This document shows, piece by piece, positions 10,722 to 23,010 of a stretch of 64,000 nucleotides of DNA. Source of the stretch: Symsagittifera roscoffensis (taxonomy: Eukaryota > Xenacoelomorpha > Acoela > Convolutidae). The notes beneath the pieces are model-generated. The model was given only the letters and a program-made list of their open reading frames with translations. It was not told the DNA's origin and made no database searches. The stretch spans positions 51,905,220 to 51,969,219 of the forward strand of contig NC_087063.1 of the NCBI RefSeq assembly GCF_963678635.1, given 5' to 3'. How positions within the stretch are numbered: the first letter of the stretch is position 1; the number at the start of each line of letters is the position of its first letter. The position numbers and the translations under genes were made by a program.

Positions 10722-13546
10722 ATCTGATAACTACTGAATTGCACTCGAAATTTTTCATGCATTTGTGAATTCATATAGATAACTATGCACTTTTCGAGTT
10801 GACTTCACTTTCGTCTGCAGTCAAAATGCGCTGTTTAAATACGAACAAGGAATGATGGCAAAAATTGATCGATTTCTACAAAAGGAAAATTTGCTTTTTA
10901 GCTTTTCCAGCGGAAGGAAAATTCACCCCTAATTGTTCCGATTTTCGATACGAAAGTAACGGAATATTTGTGCTCGGGGTGGGTTATTTTTTCTTCAGAC
11001 AAACTCGACTTTTTAACTAGCCATTTTTGACGGATTTTTTTTTATCATTCAAATGGTATTGTTGTTCTGAGCTCAAATTTGAAAAGATATTTCACCTGTG
11101 ATCATTTTTTGTAAAGTTATGGGGGTTTGAAAATTGCCATTTTAGCCAATTTGCGACAATTAACGCGCGATATATTTCGCGCTATTAACGCGTAAGCGGA
11201 GAATTAATCCGTCATAAAAATGTTGCAAATTGTTGAAAGAAGATTATTTGCCATAATTGATTTGTTACAAGAAGCTAAATCTATCTTTTTGTACTTTAAA
11301 TGGCGTGCGGGTGATGATTTTCATAAAAAATTTCAAAATTAAATTTTTTTTTATTTTATTACATTTAATTTTCTAATAATATTACTGCTCCATAAAACCT
11401 TAAAAAGCAGTCGGAACATTCAGGTTTTATTTTTGAAATTGAAAAAATAAACTTTTTTCTGTTTTCTTGAGCTCCTTGACTTTTTCTTTTGTGTTTGTTC
11501 GCAAGTTTTTTTTCGGAAACAGTCAGATGTTTCGCCGTTTGATTTTTGATTTTGTTAAGCTCAGTTTATATCGTCTGTTAAAAAGAACACAAACTGCACT
11601 GTCGAAGAGCACATATGAAAAGGTCACAAAAAAATTCAAATATTCCAATGAACTCAAAATTTTACTGATTTTTCTAGGTTTTTTTAAGTGAATCAAATTT
11701 ATTGAATAAGAGAAATTTATCAATCGTAAATTTTACTTGAACCTCAAAGACTTTTGGGGCCATCTCTTTTTCTAAAATTCGAATTTTTTTTTCTTTTCGT
11801 TTGCTTACCTTGACTATGTTTGGCTGTGTTTGGATTGTTTGAACAATCTTAAAACTAAAACATTTTCATCTGTAACACGGAGTAGTTAAATTAGTTTTAT
11901 CTATAAACGGAGTAGTTAAAATAATATCAGCTACTTCGTCATAGTGTGCCGTTTTATTTAGAAATTTTTGGAAAAAGTAAAAGAAATCAATCCTGCGTCA
12001 GCAGACTCGTAGTATACCGTTTTGTTGTATGAAATATTTCTTTGTGTATCAATTTTAAATCTTCTCATAATTAAAAAAAAAAAAAGTTATCGAAAAAACG
12101 CTCTTTCTCAAAAAATGTTTTTCGTGCAACTTTCCTATTATGAAATTATTTGACAAGCGTTTTTCGTGGGCTTGCGTGGGGGAGATAGCTCAATAAGTAC
12201 TTGAAATATGTTTGTAGCTATTAGAAAATAGTTTTAATGAAATGAAATTATGGACCAAATTCTCCAAAAAATTGGAACGTCAAAGTTTACAATTCAAAAG
12301 CTCAAAAATACTTTCAGATTGAGAAAGAATCAGTAAAACTTATGCACATAAAGCGACTTTTTTCTGTCCTAAATGGAGAAAAAAGCTAATGAGTACATTA
12401 TTAAGGTGCTGCGGAGAACAGTTTTTGGATCTATTTTACAAACACCCCCCCCCCCCCCATTGTATCTACTAAAGAATCACCACACCTGTAAATATTTTAA
12501 ATTATATTATAAATTCACATTAGAGCGTTGCATTTAAATTCAAGTTTTGCAGCATTCTGATTGGTCCAAAATTCGCTGCAAGTAATTTACATAACAATCC
12601 CCCCTCTTTCAAAAAAAGCGGGAGTGAGATTGTTAACTAGATCCCAGTTTTTGCTATTCAGATACTAGGCTAGAGCACCAACCCTGTTAAATTGCTTTCC
12701 TCGATTAGAGGCAATGGTCGCCCTAACAAAATTTTGCAAAAAAACTTATAAATTTTATTACGATACCAAATTGTGCGTTTTGTGCATTGTAAGTGGATTC
12801 CGCAACAAGGACGCTCCCTTTGTTCTTTTGTTCTTTCATTCACTTTGATCTTTAACATGAATTTTAACATGTTTAAAGACTTGTATCTGGAATCCAAAAA
12901 CATACAGACACAAAATTGTGCGCCTATCTAGTGCAGTTTGGCCTCGTAATGCTCAATTTTTTCTTTTTCAATTTTATTCTCGATACTCATGTAAAGTTTC
13001 AGTCGGTCACTTGATTGCTTGCTGCGTGCTGTTAACACATCAACCATCTACTTGAGTTCGCTGACGTCTTTTTGTAGCTTCTTACTATTTTTGCTGGGCG
13101 GTCTGTGTTTTTGCTGACTTTACACATGTGCTGTTTGTGTTCTTCCTAACAGATGATATAAGTTGAGCTTAACAAAATCAAAAATCAAACCGCGAAACAT
13201 CTGATTCTTTCCTAAAAAAACTTAGCCAACAAAAACAAAGGAAATAGTCAAGAAGCGCTAAAAAACAGAAAAAACACTGACTTATTCTTTGAAAAAAAAA
13301 CTTTATTTTCCAATTCAAAAGTCAAATTAGGGGAAATTTTCATTCCGCTGGAAAATCTTAAAAAAATTCTCCTTTTGAAACTAGAAATCGATCACTTTTT
13401 GCCATATTTCGACGTTCGTATTTTAATAGCGCATTTTGACTGCTTTTTAGCAGACGAACTTGAAGTCAACTCGAAAAGTGCATATATATCTAAGTGCATT
13501 CACAAATGCATGGAAAATTTCGAGGGCACTCCAGTAGTTATTAGGT
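10722..13546. mobile_element. Foldback element with long inverted arms
   Basis: The left arm (10722-10937, continuing at 11423-11625) is the inverse of the right arm (13095-13546). Shared landmarks include the gcactcgaaat...catgcatttgtgaat outer end, the tcgatttct block, cccctaatt and the tttgatttttgattttgttaagctca block. The left arm is split by an R1 MITE (10938-11422). The centre, 11630-13090, includes a C run at 12447 and no recognisable gene. Confidence 0.7.
10938..11422 (-). mobile_element. R1 MITE inserted in foldback left arm
   Basis: About 485 bp from ttccgattttcgatacgaaag to agcagtcggaacattcagg, i.e. reversed relative to 47653-48147. The right arm of the same foldback element runs uninterrupted through the corresponding point, which defines the R1 edges. 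Carries the palindromic gcgcgatatatttcgcgc motif typical of the family. Confidence 0.75.
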
Positions 13547-13553
13547 TTTTGCT

Positions 13554-13680
13554 GGGGGGGGATCAATTGGCCATCATAATAATACCAAAGGGTGGACCCT
13601 TTGGTTGGTGAGGGGGTCAAATCCCAGAGGGAGGGAGAAGCGTCGACACCCTCGACCTTTCCTTAAATCCGCCCCTGGCT
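13554..13680 (+). repeat. hAT-MITE fragment, unit A
   Basis: From a G run through ccctttggttggtgaggggg to ttaaatccgcccctgg, matching one end of the hAT MITE at 28341-28750. Its counterpart in unit B is at about 27411-27545. Confidence 0.55.
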
Positions 13681-13764
13681 CCATACATTAATTGTTTGGT
13701 TTGCATTTTTCTTGTGCAGAGGTTAACGCTGGCAGGGTCCGAATCCCTGAGAGGGAAGGGGTGT

Positions 13765-14640
13765 TGGACCAATTTAACATCCTCCCGGCAGTTTGGAGGA
13801 ATGATGTTAACTTCCCGGGTCGAGGTGCTCACTTTAAGTTTAGACCGTCTCTCGACCAAAATTCGGCATGGGATCAAGTTAACATCCCCCAAAGAGGCTT
13901 TTTTTTGGGGGGGGGGGGGGGTGAGGGAGGATGTCGACTTGGTCCTTCGGCATGTTTCGATCGTCTCGACCGACAAAAAAGTGCTCGAATCTAACAAGAT
14001 ATGTTTCAATGGCCTCGACCGAAGAAGAGTGCTCGACTTTGCTCGAATCAAGCGAGATATTTTGGCTGGAGGCGGAGCAATAAGCCAAATGGTCAAGATG
14101 CAGAATGGGTCCAAGAGCAGAAAAACAGAAAAAATATTAACTTTTACTGATTAATAGGGTAAATTGATAAAAATAAGTAGGAGAATCGTCAATAATACCA
14201 AGAAAATGAATGAATTATTCATGAATTGAATATTTTCATCAGTTTGTTTTCATTGACTTTCAAAAAAACCTTGATTAAATTACTCGGATCAAGTTAACAT
14301 CCTCACCCCCACAAATAGACCAAGTTAACATCCTCTGCCCGAGCGTTCAATATAAATTTAATTTGCTAAGCGCTGCGTGTGAAAAAGCTCAATTCTGATT
14401 GGCTGAAAATTCCCAATTAGAACCAAGTTAACATCCTCCCCCCTAAAAGTGTTTGAGGAGGAGGATGTTAACTTGGTCCAATTACTCAAACGAAGCTTAA
14501 AATATTAGTTTCTTGGGTAATTTTGACTTTTATTATACTTGATTTACCGGTCAGCTTATAAACGTTAATAATTTCTGTTTTCTGCTCTTGGACCATCCTG
14601 CTTATTGACTGGCCACCGTTAACTTGATCCAAGAACTTGA
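13765..14640. repeat. Cluster of GTTAAC-centred motif, unit A
   Basis: Variants of ccaagttaacatcctcc occur at least nine times in both orientations between 13770 and 14625, including a perfect 17-bp inverted pair (14423-14439 and 14460-14476). Looks like nested copies of a small TIR element. The counterpart cluster in unit B is 27620-28945. Confidence 0.65.
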
Positions 14641-15210
14641 AGAGAACGTCAAAAACATGATTTTTTTTGCAAAATGCGGTTGGTCTGGTCTGTCAATCTG
14701 CTGCATATTCGTTCTACTAAATGCACCAAATCGAAAATCATGAGACCTATGGATAAAAGTGAACTTAATTTTCCTGCACGTCTGAAGGTTTTGTGCAATT
14801 GGCCGATACTAAATACAATTGGCCGACTCTACCAAATGCACCAAAAATCGAAACAATCAAGCTATTGATAAAAGTGAACTTATTTTTCCTGATTTGTGTA
14901 TATTTATAGCCAAACAAAACATTTGCAATTGTAAAATTTGTATAATTCCAAATTTTTATGATGAGCACATTAGGGCTTGTGACCAATATGCTCTACTATT
15001 TGAACTGATTAGTTTTTTAATAATATGATTCTTTATTTTTCTCGATCGGTCAAAAGGCAAATGAATATTTTCTATGATTGCATAACATACAGATTACATT
15101 ACGTAAGACACCTGAATGTACCAGTCGTGCTCCAATGAAAGCACTTGTAGTACTTTCGTGTTGAATTGAGTAGTCGGTCGAGTAAAGCAAAATTTTCATT
15201 GGTTTCTGTT

Positions 15211-15592
15211 GGGACCGATCGTTTAGCAGAAAAGTCTTTTTTTAGCAAAAAATCTGAAAAATGAGTCTTTTAGCAGAAAAACGTAATAAAGTGATGGATA
15301 ATCAATTGACAGACTCAAAAAGGCGCCAAGTTTCCCAAATTAAGACAATTATCTCGCGATTTGTCATTAAAACTATCAAATTCAAAAACACAACTCTAAA
15401 CTAGCGGTAAAACAAAGGTCTACGCGCGCAATAACACTCGGGTTGAAATGAAGCGCAGCGGAACAAGCGGTCGCTAATCGCCAATAACGCATTTGAGGTT
15501 AGCTATCACACTTTATAATTGTTCTGTGTCTGCTAAAAAAAAACTGTCTGTAAAAAACCGTTCTGCTAAAAAACCGGTCTGCTTAAATCCCT
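15211..15592. mobile_element. MITE with TTTAGCAGA terminal motifs, unit A
   Basis: Begins GGGACCGATCGTTTAGCAGA. It ends with inverse motifs (TCTGCTAAA repeated three times, then ccggtctgcttaaatccct). The counterpart in unit B is 29535-29894, where a 62-aa frame (MSLLAEKRNK...) is open; in unit A that frame is cut short, so I do not call it a gene. Confidence 0.55.
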
Positions 15593-16791
15593 AGCACCGG
15601 TTTCTGTATTTTAGCCGTATAATTTATTCCTGTAGAGCAGTATTATACTTTTTGCAAACTGTTATAAATAATTTTGCCATGTTGAACGGCTAAAAGCAAT
15701 AATGTTACACATTTCACATATAATAAAGTCACAGGCTCCCATTTTGTATTTTGTAGTGTAGCTTTTGGTTGTTTTGCGTTGAATTATGCTGTATCTTTGC
15801 ACAAAAAAGCCTGCATTCGTTTGCTCTGCAGAAACCCGTTTATTTAGCTGAAAAATCAACCTCGTGATTTGGAAATGTGACTTCATTATTCAGTATTTGA
15901 TTGAATCTAGTTAATCTGCAGTTTGTTTTGAGTTATCGAGAAAAACATAAAAGCCGACTAAACCTTCGGAGTTGCCCAACATCAGCAATCGGGGTTTCAG
16001 TTAAGTTCTCTTGAGCAAGGTTGACAAGCTGACGAAAGTTGGGTTTATCAATTTGTGTGTACTAATTGGATGGTTATAATGGGCGTTGTCTGAAGCAAAT
16101 ATTGACGGTTTTTGACTAGCCTTCATTTAACAACGGGCTTCAAACTTCGGGAGCAGGAACAAATCAGTGTTTTGAAAAATCACCATTTTTGGCGCTCATC
16201 TCACCGGACTGAATGATTTGCTGATTGCAAGTTTTGCTTTTGAAAACTCTAAATTTATTTTAAAAAATTTCATGCATTTGACCTTTCCAAGTTAGATGTG
16301 TTCTAAAAGAAAACGTGAAATCAGCGTGAATAAGTTTCAAATCTCACTTAGTTCACTCAATATTTTGAATTTCTGTTTCAGGACTGGAAAATCAACTGGC
16401 TTAACTAGCCAAATTGTAACTCTACATTGGGCAAAATTACAGTCAGTACCCAAAGATGGCAAAAATTTGAGGAATAAGCTCATTTGTCTTTAAAACTTTA
16501 GAGTCCCCTCTGTCTTGCCTTGTAATTAATTTTCCCATCAAGAAGTTACATTATACGTTAGAGGCATTAATTGTTCTGTTTAATTTGTGGCATCTGAAAT
16601 AGCGGAAGATATTTTGTTCGAATTTATAGTTTCGATTGCAATTTGAATATCTGACATCTTCTTAGAGCAATATTGAATACCTGCAATAGTTCGCATTGAA
16701 ATTGAAATCACATTCAACATAACTGAATAAAAATTAAATGAAACAGAATTTTGCGATTGAGTACTAAGAATTCGTAGTTAACAGCGCGACG

Positions 16792-17934
16792 ATGAGGACC
16801 GATGACCCGGTGATACTGAGAACTAAAAAGAGAAGGTCGAGACGAAAAAGACTATCAGAGAGTCTCTCTCAGCCCAGATTATCAGGTTCTTATTCTTGAT
16901 TCAGTCCTGTTCGTTCTTCAACTTGATAAGCATTTATAAGCATTTTCTGCAATTTTTAAAGCTGCGTAACCGACCTAATTGGCTATGAAATATTCTTAAT
17001 GGAAAGAAGATATGATATTTTTTGTGGAGCTCTGATGATTTATTTACGACTGTATTTTAAAGGTTTTATTTTGACATGTTTAGATAAACATTATTGATAT
17101 GTTTAGACAACTACCGATGCAATGGTGAAAATTTTCTGGGCTGTGGCTCTTACGGAAATGTGTACACTTGCAGCTCCCTTCGATCCAGCGAACGCTCCAA
17201 GAGTAGGACCAACAGTCAATCAGTAAACCTGGATGGAGAGGGAACCCTCGGGGGGGGGGGGGAGGAAGCAACGGCAGCAGTCGACAGGGAAGGGGTAGTG
17301 GTCAAGCATTGGGGGCACAGTTGGAGCAGGAGGAGGGGGAGGAGTTTGCTGTTAAAGTGATTGACAAGAAAGGACACAGTCGCACTCGTCTGTTCAGTGA
17401 GATGGAGATTCTGCACCAGTGCAAAGACCAGCCAAACATCGTGCAGATGCTGGACTTCTACGAAGAGGACCAAATGTAAATCTTGGTTTGGGTACAATTA
17501 TGAAAATTGGGTCCCTAATCTGGATGGGTCGAACACCCTAGAACGAATATTTGGTTTCATTCGTAAGTTGAGCTAGAAGGATGAGATGCCTTGTTCTTAA
17601 TTCATATTTGATCGTTTTAGCTTAGTTTAAAACCTCAGCAAATACTGCAGTCTAGATTTTAAAGAAGAGTAATTCAGTAGTTTCAAAGTCTTTGCAACGA
17701 TGATAATGATATATTTTGTTGGTTAGTTTTAATGCAGTGAAGGTAAGTTCTTCTCACGCTCCGTCGTATTTTTTAGTGGCTTAATTAAATTTTCTCTTAG
17801 GTTCTTCCTGGTCTTGGAGAAGATGAACGGGGGTGCGTTAGTAGACCACTTCAACAATGGACCCATCTGCGAAAGGGACGCCAGTCTGGTCACTCGGGAC
17901 AACGCCACCGCCCGCGCATTTCTGCACTCTAAAC
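16792..17934 (+). pseudogene. Decayed upstream copy of MNK exons 1-3
   Basis: Pieces 16792-16885, 17107-17475 and 17801-17934 are near-identical to MNK exons 1-3 in unit B. Exon 1' lacks the 244 bp that hold the normal start and first 73 codons; an ATG at 16792 could only begin at the Met of MRTDDP. Exon 2' has a run of 13 G where the working copy has GGGGGCGG, a 5-base gain that shifts the frame to a stop at 17360. Exon 3' changes RDIATALAFLHSKG to RDNATARAFLHSKR, putting Asn and Arg into the helix-E core, and its exon 2 donor is gtaaat instead of gtaagt. No copies of exons 4-6 accompany it. Probably a 5' partial duplicate pseudogene. Confidence 0.85.
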
Positions 17935-17992
17935 GTCCGCATACTCTTGAACCTAGAAATACTTTCCTTCAGGTCATAAAAACTTTTCCGAT

Positions 17993-20505
17993 ATCAAGGC
18001 ATAAAACTTTTTAAAACTTTTTAATGTACTTTTTAGCAGTTGATCGAATATTAAGGCATAAAATTTGGTGATAGTTCAACGAGTCAAAGAATTAACATGC
18101 CACAGATAAAATTATCATTCAAACAAGCCCTAAAAGGTGTCCAAAAAAATTAGAAAAGTTGTCTTGTAGCCAACCCAATCCTGAAGTAATTTCGGCTTGA
18201 AAATACGATGGTTTGTTGAACATCCTCCTTAAAATTTTGCATTCAAATGATGACATAAGTTCCTAAGAGTGAAGTGAGAACCACAGCAAACTGTAACAAA
18301 GTCTTCAATTTTTCTATCCTTTTTGTGACCATTTGTAATCGTAATCTATGCATGGGGTGATGATTTGGAAGCTAGGATTTTTCCCGCCCTATAGTGCTTA
18401 GTAACGAAATGCAATATAAAAGACTAATTCAACGATTTAGCGTGTGCAACTTGAAGATAGTTAACAAGGCTCGGAAGCTATGCTGTGCATAATTGATTTT
18501 TCAACGCTTAATTCGAGGTCGGACAGGAAGCAAATATAGACTAAAGGATATCCCGCATAAACACAACATACTCGCGACATAGGCATACTTAAACTATGGG
18601 CCCATGTTTACGACATCCTCCGCACTCACAAGGGGAGGAGAAAAGACCGTTCATATGGTCCTAAAAACTATTGCAATTTTGCGGAGAAAAGATCATGTTT
18701 TAGGGAAAGGGCTTAGGAGAAAATAGAAGCAGCTCTTCGCGGGGCAATTTCTCCAGATTCAAATCGGTTGTCTAATATATGAAAAATCGATCTAAAACTG
18801 TTCACAAGATCAATTGTCAGGATTATCTGCCAAATTGTCAAATGGTGGGTCGCTCTAAGAAGGTTACGTAGCAAAAATAGACAAGTCATAAAGTAGACGC
18901 GTCATTAAGTAGACCACAACTATCTTAACCAATAAAACAAGGTGCCATATTTGAAAACATAGTTTATTATTTGAAACAGTAGTGCAATATCTGAAAAACT
19001 AGTGCAAGACTTGAAAGACTGGTGCAATACACTAGTGGACAAAAGTAAGCTCAAGTTCAGGATTTAAGTCTCTCTGTTTTCGGTGACCATTTTGAACAAT
19101 ACTTTCTACGAAATTCAGTGAAATTCTTACATAGACTAACTGTAAAGGATCAGAGCTACCCTCTATGAAACTATCAATTTTCGGTTTTAATTTTTTACCA
19201 ATGTATTCCGGGTCTAAAAATGCCAATTTTCCTCATCTGCACTGAATTGCTTTGCATCGTAGTGAGTTCTTGTTTTGAATAAGCAGAGTAAAAAGTAGTT
19301 CATGCGACGTCAAACATTTTCAGCAAGAAAATAGAAAATAATCAGTGTGAAAACTTTACTAAACTCGGACGTTTTTCACATTTTCACGCGAAGTGAAAAA
19401 CGTTGTGCAGTTAAGGAAAACTGGCAGTTTTAGACCCGGATTACATTGGTAAGTCATTGAAACCAATTATTGATAGTGTCATAGAGGGTAGCTCTGATGA
19501 TTTGCTCTTGGTCTGTGTATAAATTTCACTGAACTTCGTACGAAATGTCTAAAATAGACATCAAAAAGACGGATTTTAAAGACTAAAATCTTAAATTTTT
19601 GTTTAGTTTTGTCCACTAGTGTATTGAAATATTGCACTAGTGTTTCGAATATTTCACAAACTTTCACGTAACATCTACAATGATTTGTTCCATTTTCTCG
19701 CTGAGAATTTCAAGTTGCATGAACAATTTTTTTAATCAGCTCATTCAGGAAAGACTTCACCACGATGAAAAACTTAGTGCATATGGGGAAAATTGGCATT
19801 TCAGACACGGATTACAGTAGTAAATCATTGAAACCAAAAATTGACACTTTCTCAGATGGTGGCTCTGATAATTTTCTCTCGGTCAATGTAAAAATTGTAC
19901 TGAACTCCGAAGGAAATGTTGTTCAAACTGTACATTGAAAACAGGCATTTTCGGGGAAAAACCTGAGTTTGCGCTTAGTTTTATCCACTAGTGTATGAAA
20001 TTGAAACACTAGTGCAATATTTTTTTATAACAATTAACACATACAATTTAGAAAGTAAAAGTCACGTGTGAGCATGTAAATTATTTTCAATTTTGGGTAT
20101 TTTGTTCAAAACTCACATGTGTTTCATACAGGATAAGCAACAGCCGATATTGCATTTCGAGTTTTGTTCATATCGCGGTACGTGTCACGATTTGTTCACA
20201 AATATTTGTGATACCACATGTAGCTGTTGCCTATCTAAACATAACAGAAAACAGGAAGCAAACTTAGGAAGTAAATGATAAATAATTATTTATTTCCTGA
20301 GTGCGCTTGCTTTTTTTGATACTGATTGGTTACTATACTATTTGTCTAATTTTTGACCGGTATGAAATAAAGGTTGTCTACTTTTTTTGACTGCAATCCG
20401 TCTAAGAAGTAGAACAGCGCCGCGTACATTGGTCAACGTGCTTAACTTAATCTTATCATTATCTTTCGCAAGTCTTTTTAAAATAAAAATGTGACGTGTA
20501 AAAAT
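17993..20505 (+). repeat. 2.5-kb intronic tandem unit, first copy (unit A)
   Basis: Follows the decayed MNK exon 3 and matches 20506-23010 (offset about 2520) and, in unit B, about 32569-35290. The junction lies in atatcaaggcataaaact. Contains a Tc1-like MITE and a truncated second one. No gene. Confidence 0.9.
19028..19623. mobile_element. Tc1-like MITE (long form), copy 1
   Basis: Inverted ends TACACTAGTGGACAAAA...TTTTGTCCACTAGTGTA with TA at both edges, the signature of Tc1/mariner-type elements. No transposase inside. A truncated second element follows to 19995, lacking its left half. Confidence 0.78.
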
Positions 20506-23010
20506 GTATCAAGGCAAAAAATTTTTTAAAATTTTTTATGTACTTTTTAGCAGGTCGGCGAATATTAAGGCATAAAAGTTGGTGATAGTTGAACGAGTCA
20601 AAGAATCAACATGCCACAGATAAAATTATCATTCAAACAAGCCCTAAAAGGTGTCCGAAAAAATAAGAAAAGTTGTCTTGTAGCCGACCCAATCCTGAAG
20701 TAATTTCGGCTTGAAAATACGATGGTTTGTTGAACATCCTTCTTGAAATTTTGCATTCAAATGATGACATAAGTTCCTAAGAGTGAAGTGAGAACCATAG
20801 CAAACTGTAACAAAGTCTTCAATTTTTCTATCCTTTTTGTGACCATTTGTAATCGTAATCTATGCATAGGGTGATGATTTGGAAGCTAGGTTTTTCCCGC
20901 CCTATAGTGCTTAGTAACAAAATGCAATATAAAAGACTAATTCAACGATTTAGCGTGTGCAACTTGAAGATAGTTAACAAGGCTCGGAAGCTATGCTGTG
21001 CATAATTGATTTTTCAACGCTTAATTCGAGGTCGGACAGTAAGGAAATATGGACTAAAGGGTATTCCGCATAAACACAACATACTCGCGACATAGGCATA
21101 CTTAAACTATGGGCCCATGTTTACGACATCCTCGCACTTACAAGGGGAGGAGAAAAGACCGTTCATATGGTCCTAAAAACTATTGCAATTTTGCGGAGAA
21201 AAGATCATGTTTTAGGGAAAGGGCTTAGGAGAAAATGGAAGCAGCTCTTCGCGGGGCAATTTCTCCAGATTCAAATCGGTTGTCTAATATATGAAAAATT
21301 GATCTAAAATTGTTCACAAGATCAATTGTCAGGATTATCTGCCAAATTGTCAAATGGTGGGTCGCTCTAAGAAGGTTACGTAGCAAAAATAGACAAGTCA
21401 TAAAGTAGACGCGTCATTAAGTAGACAATAACTATCTTAACCAATAAAACACGGTGCCATATTTGAAAACATAGTTTAATATTTGAAACAGTTGTGCAAT
21501 ATCTGAAAAACTAGTGCAAGACTTGAAAGACTGGTGCAATACACTAGTGGACAAAAGTAAGCTCAAGTTCAGGATTTAAGTCTCTCTGTTTTCGCTGACC
21601 ATTTTGAAGAAAACTTTCTACGAAATTCAGTGAAATTCTTACATAGACTAACTGCAAAGGATCAGAGCTACCCACTATGAAACTATCAATTTTCGGTTTT
21701 AATGTTTTACCAATGTAATCCGGGTCTAAAAATGCCAGTTTTCCTCATCTGCGCTGAATTTCTTTGCATCGTAGTGAATTCTTGTTTGGAAGAAGCAGAG
21801 TAAAAAGTAGTTCATGCGACGTCAAACATTCTCAGCAAGAAAATAGAAAATAATCAGTGTGAAAACTTTACTAAACTCGGACGTTTTTCACATTTTCACG
21901 CGAAGTGAAAAACGTTGTGCAGTTAAGGAAAACTGGCAGTTTTAGACCCGGATTACATTGGTAAGTCATTGAAACCAATTATTGATAGTGTCATAGAGGG
22001 TAGCTCTGATGATTTGCTCTTGGTCTGTGTATAAATTTCACTGAACTTCGTACGAAATGTCCAAAATAGACATCAAAAAGACGGATTTTAAAGAATAAAA
22101 TCTTGAATTTTTGCTTAGTTTTGTCCACTAGTGTATTTAAATATTGCACTAGTGTTTCGGATATTTCACAGTCTTTCACGTAACATCTACACTGATTTGT
22201 TCCATTTTCTCGCTGAGAATTTCAAGTTGCATGAACAATTTTTTTAATCCGCTCATTCAAGAAAGACTTCACCACGATGAAAAACTTAGTGCATATGGGG
22301 AAAACTGGCATTTTCAGACCCGGATTACATTAGTAAATCATTGAAACCAAAAATTGACACTTTCTCAGATGGTGGCTCTGATTATTTGCTCTCGGTCAAT
22401 GTAAAAATTGTACTGAACTCCGAAGGAAATGTTGTCCAAACTGTACATTGAAAACAGGCATTTTCGGGGTAAAACCTGAGTTTGCGCTTAATTTTATCCA
22501 CTAGTGTATGAAATTGAAACTCTAGTGCAATATTTTTTTATAACAATTAACACATACAATTTAGAAAGTAAAAATCACGTGTGAGCATGTAAATTCTTTT
22601 CAATTTTGGGTATTTTGTTCAAAACTCACATGTGTTTCATACCGGATAAGCAACAGCCGATATTACACTTCGGGTTTTGTTCATATCGCGGTACGTGTCA
22701 CGATTTGTTCACAAATATTTGTGATACCACATGTAGCTGTTGCCTATCTAAACATAACAGAAAACAGGAAGCAAACTTAGGAATCAAATTATAAGAAATT
22801 ATTTATTTCCCGAGTGCGCTTGCTTTTCTCGATACTGATTGGTTACTATAGTATTTGTCTAACTTTTGACCGGTATGAAATAAAGGTTGTCTACTTTTTT
22901 TTTACTGCAATCCCTCTAAGAAGTAGAACAGCGCCGCGTACATTGGTCATTGTGCTTAACTTAATCTTATCATTATCTTTCGCAAGTCTTTTTAAAATAA
23001 AAATGTGACG
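20506..23010 (+). repeat. 2.5-kb intronic tandem unit, second copy (unit A)
   Basis: Direct repeat of 17993-20505 with a few percent differences. Unit B has only one copy, so this duplication is private to A or has been lost or collapsed in B. Confidence 0.9.
21540..22135. mobile_element. Tc1-like MITE (long form), copy 2
   Basis: Copy of 19028-19623 in the second 2.5-kb unit, followed by the same left-truncated second element to about 22508. Confidence 0.78.

Noticed and set aside
12447-12463. Poly-C tracts here and at 1698, 6411 and 28201
   Set aside because: Simple homopolymers whose length is unreliable in assemblies; no function claimed.
13617-14154. 165- and 152-aa overlapping frames and their unit B counterparts (27553-28049)
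   Set aside because: They run over the GTTAAC motif cluster and G runs whose length differs between copies, so the frames are not maintained.
17216-17497. 93-aa minus frame and similar frames at 31808-32080
   Set aside because: Antisense shadow of MNK exon 2.
20160-20230. Palindromic ttcacaaatatttgtga as a regulatory operator
   Set aside because: It is present in all three copies of the intronic repeat block with no gene nearby; likely part of repeat structure.
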